A stretch of DNA of 64,000 bases, taken from assembly GCF_041296385.1 (NCBI RefSeq), contig NC_091014.1, positions 55,384,078 through 55,448,077 of the forward strand. The letters run 5' to 3'. The notes below the pieces were generated by a model. It saw only the letters and a list, made by a program, of their open reading frames with translations, was not told the DNA's origin and did no database searches. This DNA is from Aphelocoma coerulescens (lineage: Eukaryota > Chordata > Aves > Passeriformes > Corvidae). Numbering within the stretch: the stretch's first letter is position 1; every line of letters starts with the position of its first letter. Below are positions 24,701 to 37,122 of this stretch, in pieces. A program made the translations under genes and the position numbers.

Positions 24701-27700
24701 GAAGGTCAGCATTTTGGCTGCCTGGAGGGGCTTGGTGCCTCCCTCTGTGTGCTGTCCTCCCTTATATGTCAGTGGTCCTGGCTGCAACACCTTCGAACCT
24801 TGTTTGAATAGGATACTCAGCTAAGAGACAAACAGATCAAGAATTGTTGTGATGTGATGCCTGTGATGGGAGATCAGTGGGTTGGGCTTCTGGTACAGCA
24901 GGGTAAATCTAGAGAGGACAGTTTACTGAGAAAAGATCCTGAGCCCAGTTTTCAGGGTTCAAGCAAATTGAACTGTGCTGGTACTGACAGAACCGTGGCC
25001 TTGCAAAGCAACAGAGAGACTGGCCCTGCATTTGTCAGGGATCTGGTTAACCCCAAAATTACTTGCATCCTAACATTAATTATCTACCTCTAGTTTTGCC
25101 ATCTTTTTTCATACATCTCTTTACCCTCCTTTGGTAAAGTCTTGCAACTGACTACAAGCTTTGTCAGTGCAGTTAGATGCCCTGAGACTGGACCCTGGGA
25201 GCAGAAGACAAGCAAAACCATCTACAGTTTGCATCCTTCTGGGATCTCCAGGTAGCCTCATTTCCCAAAATGAACAGCTCCATTACTGCATGAGGCAACT
25301 GGACAAAACAGTTCCTCCAGCTTCACAAACAGGCAAGTAAAAGCACCACATGTACAACGCCTCATGCACTCAGGGTACATGTTTATAGTACAAATTTAGC
25401 ATCGACTGAAGCAGATTAACAATTAGTTGCAGAATTTTATCCACATCCCCACTGTCCCCCAGGACATCATGAGTCAGTGAGCAAGCTGTTGACAGCATAA
25501 GGGATCAGACCTTATCAGCCCAGCAGTAGCTCATACCACCATGGGCATCAGAACCTGCAGGTGGAGATCAGTGATGAAAACCTGGGCTACTGATGTTGTT
25601 AGGGCTTGGTGGGGTTTTAATTCCTAGCCTGACAGATGTCAGATAAAGGGGACACCACACTGGCAAGGGGAAAACAAGAAAACATTATGGTTCAGAGAGC
25701 AGATACTAAATCCCCTTGTCTGCAGGGCTCTTTGTGGTGGATTTGCAATGGGTCAATTTAACCTACAAAAATTAAACTCTGCCTGCAGTCAGGAAAGACT
25801 CTGCATGAAGTGGTTTAGAGCAAATGAAATGGAGCCCATGTCTTTGCCTGACCCATAGAAAGGGCCTGAATTTGTACCTAATACATGAGGTTAAGTACCA
25901 GCCACAGCTCCGGCAGGGGTCCCGGTATCCCAATGCATTAAAAATACCAGAGAGATGAATGCAAATAGCACCACACTTATAGCAAACACTAATGATGTAC
26001 TATACAGTGCTGCTTCTCATGGAATTAAAAAAATCACCCCTTTCTTTACTAAGCAAGACAAGAAAACTTTTCTTATTGTGTAGACACAGAAGTTGGAAAT
26101 ATCAGTTAGCTGTTCATACTGTATTACTTGATTTGGAAAGGGTGGTAATGTTTCTCACTGGTCCCTGAAACCGCACATCATGGATTCCATTGTGACACTT
26201 GAGGGTTAAACCTTTTTATGGGCCACATAATTTTTCCTTATTTAGCTCCATGCTCCATTTCAGCACCACTGAAACCCAGACTGGTTTATGACCTTCCTTT
26301 AAACAATGTCTTGGAACTCCAGAGTGGTCAGGAACTACAGTATAATTGTAAATGAGCTAAGCTGGTTGGGAGGCTAATTGCTGCTAAATGACTTGATTGT
26401 CTCAGGCAGACAGCAAGAAGGTCTCTCTGCTTCCATCTCACGTGTACAGCGCAGAACTGGGGTCATGTAGCAGGTGGCTGATTAAAAAAAGTAGATGAAA
26501 AGGCTGCTGGCCTGCCCAGTCAGATTCCTGTTTCCAGCCTATGGGACTAGGTGGTTTTCTGGAGCTTTTGAATAGGTTGGGTCTTCTTAGAGGCTTTGGG
26601 AGGTGCTTTCCTTCAGGAGGAGGACATGGTTGCCAGGTACTCCCTCCAGCTTGGCGATGCTCCCCAGCCTCTGTGTAAATCCACAATATTTGTATTTTGC
26701 AACCTTTATTTCCTGATACCCTAGCGCTGCTGAGGAGTTTTAAGTGCAGCTCTGCATGGAGTGTATGGTATGTGCAGGTCATTGCTAAATTGCATTTTCT
26801 CAGGAGCACCCACTCTGCCAGCTGGGCTGAGGGGGAGCTGGGACTCTCCTGAGCTGGTCCCAGGTAGTAAAACCTATGCTATGAGCAATTTGATGAAATG
26901 AGCTTTCTATTCCTCATTTTTTCACCTAATGGGCAGAGCAGGGTAGTGCTGTCAGCCACAGGAGCAGACACCTCCTGAGGAAGCAGAGACACGCACTGGC
27001 CTGTGTAGCTACCTCTTTCAGTATAAGGAAATGGCAAAAAGGGACAGGAGTGAAGCCAGGCTCTGAGGTAGGATCACAGCTTGTGCGTGGTGCTGCTCAG
27101 GAAACCTAAAAGCAAAGACTGGGGGGTGTGTCACAACTGATGCTGTTACTGGCAATGCTCACAGTATGCGACCTTGCACCAAACTTCCCTGATGACTGCC
27201 AGTCCCCTCTATGCATTGTGCCTTCCCAGAGGAGATATTTAGGAACAGCATCTGTCAAGAAGTAGGATGACTCTGGGCCAGACTGTGTTTGGCATGTGTT
27301 TCTTGGTATGTGGGGAGACACAGTTGTATTGCATACAATTTCTGCTATCTCTGAGGGGCAAATATCAGACTGAATGGCCTTTCACAGGGCAGGAAACCCC
27401 AAGATGTGGGGCAACACCTGGTAATATATTTCTTTTGCAAAGGAAAATGCCATCACTCAGAACACCATGGTTTTATTTCTCCATGGCATTTTTGACCGGC
27501 ATGTGAGCATTGCCATTATGGTGGGCTTGCTTAGAGCAAGCGTTAAAGTGATCAGGATTTGCAGTTGAATTTTGCCACAAAGAAAAAAAAAAGTAATGTA
27601 AAAAGTAAGATAAATCTTTAGTCTTTATTAGGACAAATGGGGCAAAGCTTAGATTAAACTCTGCTTCTGAAGCAGCATTGACTGTGGGTGGGAGTTGCAC

Positions 27701-28473
27701 AGCTCAGCAATAGGAAGGCAGCCGTGATGCCTTTGGTTAATGAACACATTCCTGCTGTCATCAACCCAGGCGCTGCCTTTGCACTGCCCAGCTAATAATG
27801 GAGAACAAAGTTGCTCTGAGTTTTTAATAGAGTTCCTACCTAAGGCGTTGCTTCCATCTCAGTTCTGCTCAGGTATTTTTTTAGCCTAAGGAGAAAACTC
27901 TGGGGCTTTGAAGCCATTCCTGCTAGGGGAAAAGAAGCCATTAGCAGAGACTTGTGCAGGAGCTTGCACCACACAGGATGGTGGAATTCTGCTCATTGTG
28001 ATGCTGCAAGATGTGGCAAGATAAATCATTTTAATCAGAGAGCCAGTGGAGAATGTTGCTTTCCCCCCTCAGATTTCCAGATGACCCAGGTGTAACAATG
28101 AAAGAAATAATCCCTTGAAAGGACTTGTAGCTGCTACAGCATCAAGTTTTAATACACTATAGGATGGAAATATATGGGAAGCATCTGTCAACGTGTCAGC
28201 ATTTTAAACTGAGGAGAACGAAAAAACAAAAAGCAACTAACAAAGAAACTCCCAAGTGGACAAAATGGAGTTTGTGTAAGAAAGAATATCCAGAAAGGAT
28301 ATTGCTGTTTTTGCTTGGATTTCTCAAGCTTTGTTGTCCCCTTGTTCTGTGCTACCTTCTCAGTGCTCCCAGGAGACTGCCTGAAATGCCACAGTTAATT
28401 TACACTAGGGAAATTCTGTGAGCCTTTGTAGGAAACCATGAAGCACCTCAGTGTGTTTCTGGTATTTTGATTC
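18701..28473. other. Intergenic DNA between SINE relic and CR1
   Basis: No gene recognised. A homeodomain-type motif cluster lies at about 20880-21040. Frames of 142 and 148 codons overlap each other on opposite strands at 19702-20148, a pattern that local GC content explains better than coding. Confidence 0.55.
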
Positions 28474-28637
28474 TTGCCCAGAGAAGTTTTGGATGCTCCA
28501 CTCTTGGAAGTGTTCAAGACCAGGTTGAATGGGGCTCTGAGGAATTTGGTCCAGTGGAAGGTGTCCCTGCCCATGGCAGGGGAGTTGGAACTGGATGATG
28601 TTTAAGGTCCCTTCCAACTCAAACCATTCTATGATGC
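28474..28637 (+). mobile_element. CR1 LINE fragment with intact 3' terminus
   Basis: It begins in the GCCCAGAGAAG segment, continues through GGAAGTGTTCAAGACCAGGT and GTCCCTGCCCATGGCAGGG, and ends with AAGGTCCCTTCCAACTC and the ATTCTATGAT terminal repeat that marks the CR1 3' end. It is less diverged than the copy at 1700. Confidence 0.92.
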
Positions 28638-31600
28638 TCTGATCCTTTGATTATTTTCCTAGGTGAGGCAGCTCTCTGTGGAGAAAAACTGAGTTGGAGG
28701 AGTGGGTGGCAGTCCATGTCTGACGTGCTGTGCATCTCTGGGGAGTCCAGGTGCTTGCCAAAGCTGTCCCGTTTTCAGGGATCTGTGCCCATACAGTGGT
28801 CCCAGAATGCGATCACTGTGGAAGGAACTCAGAATGCAAATTGTGTAAAGTGCTTCCAAATTTGTGTAGCTGGTGAATGCAGACTGCCTTTCTGTAGGAA
28901 AGAGCTGGTGGGGGGAAGCTCTTGCTAACATGTGCACCTCTTCCTCTCCTAGTCTGGAGCTTGGCTCTCTGGTGAAAGGCTTCCTTGAACAGGGTGATGA
29001 TGTCCCATGAAAATGAATACAAACCTGTTAAGAAACAAGATCATTTGGCAATCAGCCAAGGAAAAGGACTTGATTTCTGTTCAGAATTTACATGGTCTGG
29101 ACATCACCAGAAGGTTTTCTTCTTGTTTTGTGTTTAGGTAGCAAAACTCATCATTGTGAGGCCTGCCTGATCTCTCCGGAGCTTTTTCAAGGCAATCTTT
29201 TTTGGCACATATGTCTCAAAATTGATGGTCCGTGCAGGGAGAGATTTTGTTCATTCCAAGTGCATGTGAGACAGGAGTAAGGAAGGATGTATGTGTGACA
29301 CAGGCATTCACAGTGCTCAGGGAGCCACCTGTGGGATACCTGGGGATTCTCCATCTGCCCCACCCCACAGGCAGGGTACTTTGCTGAGGGGCAGCTCCTG
29401 GGCTGGTGTGCCTAAGCAGCTTGCAGGATGAACCTGGCTGGTGCCTCACCACGTTATTGCTCTGCACTGGTCAAGACTCAGCACACCTCAACTGTAACAT
29501 CACTTTGCTCCGAGGTGGCATTTAGCACTACCCATGCCAGTGCTCTGTGCTGCATGAAATGTTGGCACACCATTTGGCTACTTTGGAGCTGGAGGAACAG
29601 GTTCTGTCTCTGGGAGGTGCGTAATCTGTTTGACTTATTTAGCAACTGAGTGTCTGTTTTTAATTTTTTTTACGGTGGGACCTTGTAATGAGTTTAGTGA
29701 GTTAAAATCAGGTTGTCAAGGGTGGCTCCTCACTGCCAGCAAAACAGAAAAAAATTCATCAAGAGCTTCTTGTCAACTGCTAGAAAATTCTTTCCATCAC
29801 CCCTAGGGAACAGTGCCTACTGGAGACTGTGAGTGATTTTGGAAGCAGCAGGCAGGGAAATCACTTATTTTATTAGCTATATTTTGCAGCCCAGTATGTT
29901 TGTACAGTAAATAGTATTTTGCATAAAGTCACTGGCTGATGCTGTGCTTTTTATCATGGACTGCTATTTTTTATAGATGCTCTTTTAAGTGTCAGCACTG
30001 AGCATTTGTTTGTGTCATCATCTGTGCTTTACATTGCTATGTGTGGCAATATAACTGTTCCAAAGCTTTGTACTGTGACAGGGGTGTCACAGTTATTTGG
30101 GAGAGATGGAACCACACTTTGAACATTTTTCACTCTTTCCATGGCCACATTTACGGTGTTTGTAAAATTCTATGCGATTTTATGGCGTTTCTAAAATAAC
30201 GTCACTTTATGGCAGTTGGGAAATGCTGTGATTTCAATGAAAAATGGACTGCACTGGTTTCAGTGGGAGAATTTTCCAACGCCGCCAAGGGATAAAGAAA
30301 ACAGCCAAACTTTCTGAGCATAACAGAAAACTCTTTTGAGGACAGCAGCAATTAAAGTGTTTTCTGCCTTTGGCATGTAAGTGATTATTCTTCTTGTGGT
30401 AAAGAGTATTTGCTGTTTTGTATGATATATATATGAGGAAAGAGTGCAGCCAGAAAACCTCTACAGTTAAGAATTTTAATAAAGCAGAACCTCAAGGAAA
30501 TGATATATTTATAGCCACACCCGTATGTGAAGGAGTAATCATGGTCAAAGGCTGACAAGTTCCTAACATTGGTATTGGTAAAATTAGTTCTGTGCAAAGG
30601 GCCAGAGAAAGTGCTTGGGGGCTTGTCTTGCACAGTAGCCTCCATGTTAATTTGTCCCTATTTGCAGGATGTTAATGCTCCTGTTTGTCAGAATTAAACA
30701 GGAGTGTCATTAAATACTGCAGTCATTTTTATTCTCTGCAGCTGTGTAACCTTCAGTGGCTATGCACACCTATCCCCACCTCACCTCCCCTCCTTGCAGG
30801 CTGCACTCTTAACCATAATTGAAGAAAAATCCAGAGAGGGGCTGGAGGTGAGGTTTGTTAGAGCTGCTAATTAGCTGATGCCATCACATCAGAATTACAA
30901 TCCAATTCCTTGGAGGACTCCAGGGCCTCTTCTCTCCAGCTTGGAGACAGATGCCAAATTTACCCTCAGAAAACACAGGCAGATGATTAGCGCTGACACT
31001 CCCCAGTTCTGTCACTGAACTGTCTGGCACAGGGTGGTTGGTTTAAGGGCCTTGGCTGGAATTAAAGTTTTCTGTCAAGGTTGCTTTTTTTAAAATTTTA
31101 TTAAAAAGATTTCCAGACTAATTCAACTGAATGTGAAATTTGATGAGGGAAATTTCCTTTCCAGAGCTTCTCATTTTGGGAGGAAGGGAAAAAAACCAGC
31201 AGCTCTGCTGATGATAAAATTGAATTAGATTTGAACTACAATTGATTGGTGTGATTTCATTTGCGTTATCTTTTAATTAAGCTATCCTCATCTGACTTTT
31301 AATTTTTTTAAGAAGATTTTTTCCCTTCTTTCTTTAAATGTGGTTCAGGAGCAGGTGTTCTGTGACTCTGAATGAGTATATGTAGTGTTGCATCCCTTAT
31401 TTCCCATGCTGGATGGTGAAGACAGCCTTCTAAGAAGAGAAGAAGCAAAGGCTGTGGGGCAAGGAGAGCAAATATCAAAGAGCCTAAGCAGGATCTACAG
31501 GTCTGCTGGGAGAAGCAGGACTGGGATTATTTTACCTGATCACATCCTCTCCATGGAAAATGAAGGCACAAGATTAATTTTGTTCCTAGTAAACATTTAC

Positions 31601-34600
31601 ACTAAGAACCAGTTATTTTATGACAGTGTGATAAAACATTTCCTGGGCTAGTGCTGTGTGCTGCAACAGATCCTGCAAGAGCTGAGAAGACTTGGCTTCC
31701 CAGAAGAGTAGGTTCTAATTTTCATAGCTCCTTCAGCACTATCATTCATTGTAACACGAGTACAAATTTGACTTTATTAAAACAGCTTGTCTGAGGTAGC
31801 TCAGCTAACCACAGAAAACATAAGATGCTACCACATGCTGTTGTTTTTGTAAGGACAGCAGCTTTAATACTGGAGAGCAATAAATTGCCTGGAATTATAT
31901 TAACTCCTGGAATGCTAAGCTAATGCTGGTCTGTATTTGAATAACTCACCGTGCAACATCAACAGGCCTCTGGCTGCAGTTTTCTTTAGTGAGTACATGC
32001 GTTAGAGGTGTTTTTTTCCAGCACACACCTCTGGTTCTGCCAATGGACATTTTTCTGAGACTGAACAACAGGGACTGAACCAGACTCCCACAGCCAGGCT
32101 CACCATCCTTCCTGGAGCCATTCCTAGCACCTAGTTGCTGTTCAGAGAGCTGAACAGCAAATTTTTACAATGTAAAGATCGGAAGTGTTTGCCCCACAGC
32201 ACCCTACATATTTTGTGAGTGGTCATAAGAAATTATTTGTTTCATGTGTTTCACTGTTAGGCTTGAGGAGATTGCTCCACCAACCCGATCGTGTTATTGA
32301 GGCAGTGTGGCATTCAGGAAGCAAGGGAAAAGGGCCCTGCTGGCTTTCATTCGAGTCTGGGCCACGTGTGGTTCACAGCAAGCCAAGAACTGAACTTGTG
32401 GGGGAAAATTGTGCTGAGCCTTCAGAATAAGCACTCCTAGGGAGCATCAACCCCATAATTGCTATAATCTTAAGGACACAGAGTAAACCTGTGCAAACCA
32501 ATATTTTCAAAGACTAATACTTTGGCCAGATGACAGTAGTTGGTGACAATGATGGCAAAGAGCAAAATTAACAGAAAAGGCCACCTCTGTGCCAGATTTC
32601 AAGCTCCTACTCCAAGTGCTGTTTTCAAAAGGGTACCAAAAATTTGTCACCCTGAGTTAAAAAGCGCAATTTCCCCAGTGTCAGGGACTGAATTGCTTAG
32701 ATTTAAGACATTGGTCTGAGGCAGACAGATAACATAGAGAAATGTCAAAATTTGAAAGTTAAAATTTGTTGAAATTCCAAGCGTCTGAGAGCAGCCAGAC
32801 TGCACTGTGGAGTGCTGTAAAATGCCATCAACAAAAGATTACTAACACTTGTGATGCAGGCTTAGATGTAAGACCCCTTGGTGGGCACCTGCTTTTTCGT
32901 AACTATAAGAAAGATAATCTTGGGATTCATATGACAGACCCTGAACACTAGACACCTATTTACTTCTGCTCCAGGAAAACAAAGGGAAAAGGCCCTTCTG
33001 AGTATGTCATTACACCAGCAGGATTTTCATGGCAGTGAGGAAGTGTTTATTCTGCCAGGTGCCCCTCAAAAGACTGTGCACCTATTCCTGCTTGGGAAAT
33101 CCTGGCAACATTGTATGGGACAGCTCTAAGTTCAGAGCAGCAAAAGGAGATTAGTGGGGGGAATAAAGCAAAAGTAGCAGGGGCATTAGTCCTGTTAATG
33201 TGTGTGGGAGACAAAAGAAAGGAGGCGGGGAAAAGCAAGGCTTCAGAGTGGAAGATTAGTGACAGAAACGCTGGTATTGCTGAGAGCCCTAAACGTTTTC
33301 TGAGCTTCAGTAGTCACAAGCAAAGGAAAGGTCATCCTAGAATCAGGAACATGCTTCCTGTAGAGAAGGAAAGTGTTAATTGGCTTTTCCTATTATTGAG
33401 AGATAGACAAAGTGGCTCTTTTCTGCTATCGGAAGCACAGGAAAGCATTAAAAGCTGACAAGGCCTGGGGTCTGTAAGGCTGTAAAGAGCAGCATCTATA
33501 TTTAATGAAAAATGATGAAGGATTCAGTGAATTTCTGTCCTGTAAGCTCAACATCAGCCATGTGACAAAGGCACGTAATGCAATGGCAAAGAACGCAACT
33601 ACGAGAGTTTTGAAACGCAGAGACATGGACAATACTACAGATTCCTGGTGTGTGGCTGCTGGCTGGTACTCTTCAGTTCTTAAACAGGCTGCAGATCGTT
33701 CACGTGGCCAACACGTACTGCTTAATATGATGGTTCCAGAAAGGGTCACAGCGCCAGTGCAAGCTACCCCATGAGGAGACATCCTCTCCTTGAAATGCCC
33801 ATGACAATATAATATATATCTAATAGCTGTTGGAATAATGAATCATTTGCTACTTTGAGACACAGATTTTTTTTTTTTTAACTGAAAACAAAACCTGCTT
33901 GAGTTTCCTTTTAAAACATTTCATCTAAATGCACCTTGTGGCTTTTACACCAGGTTAATTTTTGATCAGACTCCAGAGTCCTTTCAGAAGCTCCAGCTCT
34001 GAAGAGCTGGAATGAAAGGCATTTTCCCTTGCCGCCCTCTCCATTCTGCTGGGCTTCAGGAGGTCAGGAGGTGAGTTTTTATTGTTAGCCAATTGAAAAT
34101 AAAATCACTCTGTGCTGGTGTCTTTGGATAGACACTGTAAATGATGGATTTCAGCAAAAGCAAGAACATGTCCTGGAAGTGGGGTAAAGCTGTCCCAGGA
34201 AGAGAGCAAGTTTGCATAAGGACACAAGCAGGGAGGAAGTGTCACAGGAGACCTTCTTGGAAGAGCCAAACTCTCCTGGTTGGATAAAAGCCCATCTGAA
34301 TTAATTCACTGACCATTTTGTTTTGAATTAAGTCCTTATTCACACCCAGTCTTTTGGGTTAATCTCCCTGAGATGCACAGATATTGGCTTGTATGATGGT
34401 TCCTGAGCTAGAAATGATAGTGTTTTCTCATACTAAAGCCAAATTAAACTACACATGGGCAAAATGTGAGCAGAGCAAGAAAACAGAAATAGACCTTTGG
34501 GCAAGACCCATTGTTCAGGCTAAGGGGAAATGTGAGGGAACAGAGAAAGGACATCTTGCAGTCACTTAGCAAAGTCAGGTCAAAGCACTGAGTGGGAAGA

Positions 34601-36306
34601 GGATGTAGAGCTTGGTCAAAAATCATGAAGAAGCAGATGTTTGGCTGCTTTAAATCACAGCTTTTTTGACCCAAGGTCTAGTGTGCACCTGCATGGATTT
34701 GCAGAGCAGGCATCACCCTCTGCATGCTCTCTTTTTGACTGTGATCAAAACACATGGTAAACATAGGAGAAAAAAAAAAAAAAGAAAACAAGAGAAACCT
34801 TTAAAAGTAAAGAACCTCCCACAAAATCCCAGCTCTCTTTTCTAGCCACCCCCACAAAACAACAGCAGCAACTGTAACAGGAAAGCTTTCTAGAGGCCCC
34901 TGGGTTCTCTTACTCTCTTACCAAAAAGTCAGTGTGAAAATGGAAATCAGAGCCATAAGCCAGGGGGAGAAATTGTTCAGGTCACAAGGGGTTTTAGGGA
35001 AGATTTAAGGTTGAAGCTCTCATCTGGAAAATGGAAGTGGAATGTCATGGAGAGCTGTGAGACTGCAGGAGTCTCCCCCAGCAGTGCTGTAAACCCTGTC
35101 ATTTGAGTCACTTGAAATCAGGTGAGGAAGGTTAGGATGAAACTATGATTACATTTCTATACTCATGTCCTGTATGGTCAGCTTCCTTGGATGACTTCTC
35201 CCTCAAGCAACTCTTCGTCAGGTTTAAGACATATTTGCCCAGAGCAATCCTATATGTCTGCAGAGCTGAGGATGTCACAAGGACTGGTGTGTCCAACGTG
35301 GCATTATGTGGAAACATCAGAGTATGAAACAATGTAAAAGTAGCATCCTAAGCTTCTTATGTCCATATCCAGACCAAGGAAAATGGTCACAGGGTGATCA
35401 TCCCAGAACCCTCCTCTAGGCTACAGAAATATTTGTGCAGGATAAGCTGTCTCAATGCAGGTGCTGGCCTGAATCCCTGGACTATTGTGCAAAGAATCAT
35501 GCCCCCTAAGCTTTGGATGATTATGATGCCTATATTCCAGATAATCATTGCATATGGACAATTCACATTCTAGAAACTGCACTAATGCATGAACTGCACC
35601 TAATTCAGAAATCTTAAGTGTGATCACTTTTTCTTCTTTCAAGTAAGCTCAAAGTCCTTAATTTGAGATTGTGTATATGTGTGTGTGGCTACAATGCAGT
35701 CATCTCAAGTCGCATGAGGTGAACACAAGTAATTTGTGTTGATTTTAATCAGTTAGGTGTTTAGGCTCTTTGCTGGAGGTAAAGTTTAGCCCTGTATCTG
35801 ACCTGACTGTCCTTCAGATAAGATGACAGGGATGAAGATGATAGAGAGTTCAGATCCAAGCAGGCATGAGAAAAAGGTCTTGCGGAAGACCTGTAAGAGT
35901 GCAGATACGGTACATACAGTGCAGACATTAGTGGAAGCAGGACTGGACCCTGAATAAGCAGGGAAGAGAAAAGCACCATATGTTGGAAGGGGATGAGTAT
36001 TATGTAAATAATAAGGATAGAGACATTTAGTATAATGGGCAGGCCAATTTAATTATTTATCTACAATTAAACTAAACTGTGGGGTCATATCATCCTATTA
36101 GGCCTAGCAGATTAAACTCAGGCTGTCTCTTTTTGTTATTGTTTCTGGGGGAGTTTTGGAGCTTTCTTAATTTAGGTCAAAAAATGAGAGGCGTCCTCAT
36201 AAGCATTTTAATTAACCAGCTGAAGAATTCTCTTGCCCCCAGAGACTTGTGGTACCAATCCAGAGCTCAGACTGTCGTATTTCAGCTCAGATTGTGTTTG
36301 TGTCCC
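28638..36306. other. Intergenic DNA downstream of ISX
   Basis: No exon recognised. The region around 30820-31310 is AT-rich with several TAATTA/ATTAAT-type cores and is a candidate conserved non-coding element. A 118-codon frame (33426-33782) and a 115-codon frame (33111-33458) lack any known domain. Confidence 0.55.
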
Positions 36307-36312
36307 TTTATT
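36307..36312 (-). terminator. ISX: candidate polyadenylation signal AATAAA for ISX
   Basis: The plus strand reads TTTATT, so the minus strand has a canonical AATAAA about 575 bases after the ISX stop. It is the first canonical hexamer downstream. I see no strong GU-rich element just after it, so cleavage here is plausible but unproven. Confidence 0.45.
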
Positions 36313-36885
36313 CAAGTCAAAAATACAAACAGCAAGTCAACACCCCCTCCATCCCCCCCGTGACTACTTGGAAAAAAATATCTTGAAAGTTTGATTTTTG
36401 ACCTGTGTTCTTTGCAGCACGCCAGTACATGAAGACCAGAATGTATGAGGAAAGTGATCCAAACCTGCAGAGAAAAGCACTTTTGGCTGGACCTTAGGCC
36501 TGTGCACGCTTTATCCCAGGCATCTTTCCTGCCCCAAGGCATCAATGCAATAGGGTCATCCAACATCTCATGGCTGAGTAAAATCCCAGTCCTTTTGCAG
36601 GGCTGCTTGGTGCACTGTCCCACTGGGGAGAGGCTCTCAGTTGAAGGGTTGGGTTTCCATGGAGCGTGCTGCTCCTCAGGGAGATGAGCAGGTCCTTTCT
36701 GGTCCTTGGCTCTTCCCACATCCACTGGGCTGCAGCAACTCCTGGCAGCACTTGTCCAGCATGGTGACCTTGCACCACTGCCACCCATCATCCCAGGCTT
36801 GTTCGAGGAGAGGAATCGCACACCTCCATGGAGGACATGGGGAGAAAGGCATCCCCCAAAGCCCCCCACTGCCCCGGGTCCTCCT
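36313..36885 (-). other. ISX: ISX 3' untranslated region (inferred)
   Basis: This is the stretch between the ISX stop and the first AATAAA on the minus strand. It is more GC-rich than the surrounding DNA, which explains why several long frames occur here by composition. One 215-codon minus-strand frame (36959-36312) runs through it and into exon 4 in a different phase. The extent is inferred only from the polyadenylation signal. Confidence 0.5.
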
Positions 36886-37122
36886 CTATGAGGAGCTGGC
36901 ACACATATTGCTCCTTTCCAACTTGGGGGGTAGTGTCGACAAGTAAGAGGGGAGGACATTGAAGAGCAAGTATGGTTTTGGGAAGGGCAGCAGCTCCACG
37001 TGGTGGGGAGTGAAGGAGAGCATGCTGGGCAGCCAGGCAGTTGTCAGCTGTCCTTGCAGTGGTGAGTAGTATCCCACGGCAGGAAAGGAAACAGAGAGCT
37101 TTCTTGGCATCAAGCTAGGAGC
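36886..37122 (-). CDS. ISX: ISX coding exon 4 (C-terminal tail and stop)
   Basis: The acceptor ends TTCTTGAAAG at 37123; its pyrimidine tract is only moderate. The phase-0 junction gives [19 protein letters not shown] and onward, 78 residues plus TAG at 36888-36886. Against human ISX as I remember it, the first 34 residues of this exon align without a gap ([10 protein letters not shown] against QDQLASAWFP), and the end CASSS is close to human CATST. The tail is much less conserved than the homeodomain. An AG eight bases further in would break the frame, so 37122 is the preferred start. Confidence 0.87.
   Translation of the reverse strand, partial: APSLMPRKLSVSFPAVGYYSPLQGQLTTAWLPSMLSFTPHHVELLPFPKPYLLFNVLPSYLSTLPPKLERSNMCASSS

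Noticed and set aside
28659..28937. Overlapping 92- and 93-codon frames on opposite strands next to a CR1 tail
   Set aside because: Both lie in non-repetitive DNA just after the CR1 3' end, shadow each other, and have no domain.
36641..36946. 101-codon plus-strand frame opposite the ISX end
   Set aside because: It is antisense to ISX exon 4 and its 3' UTR in GC-rich sequence; the real coding strand here is minus.
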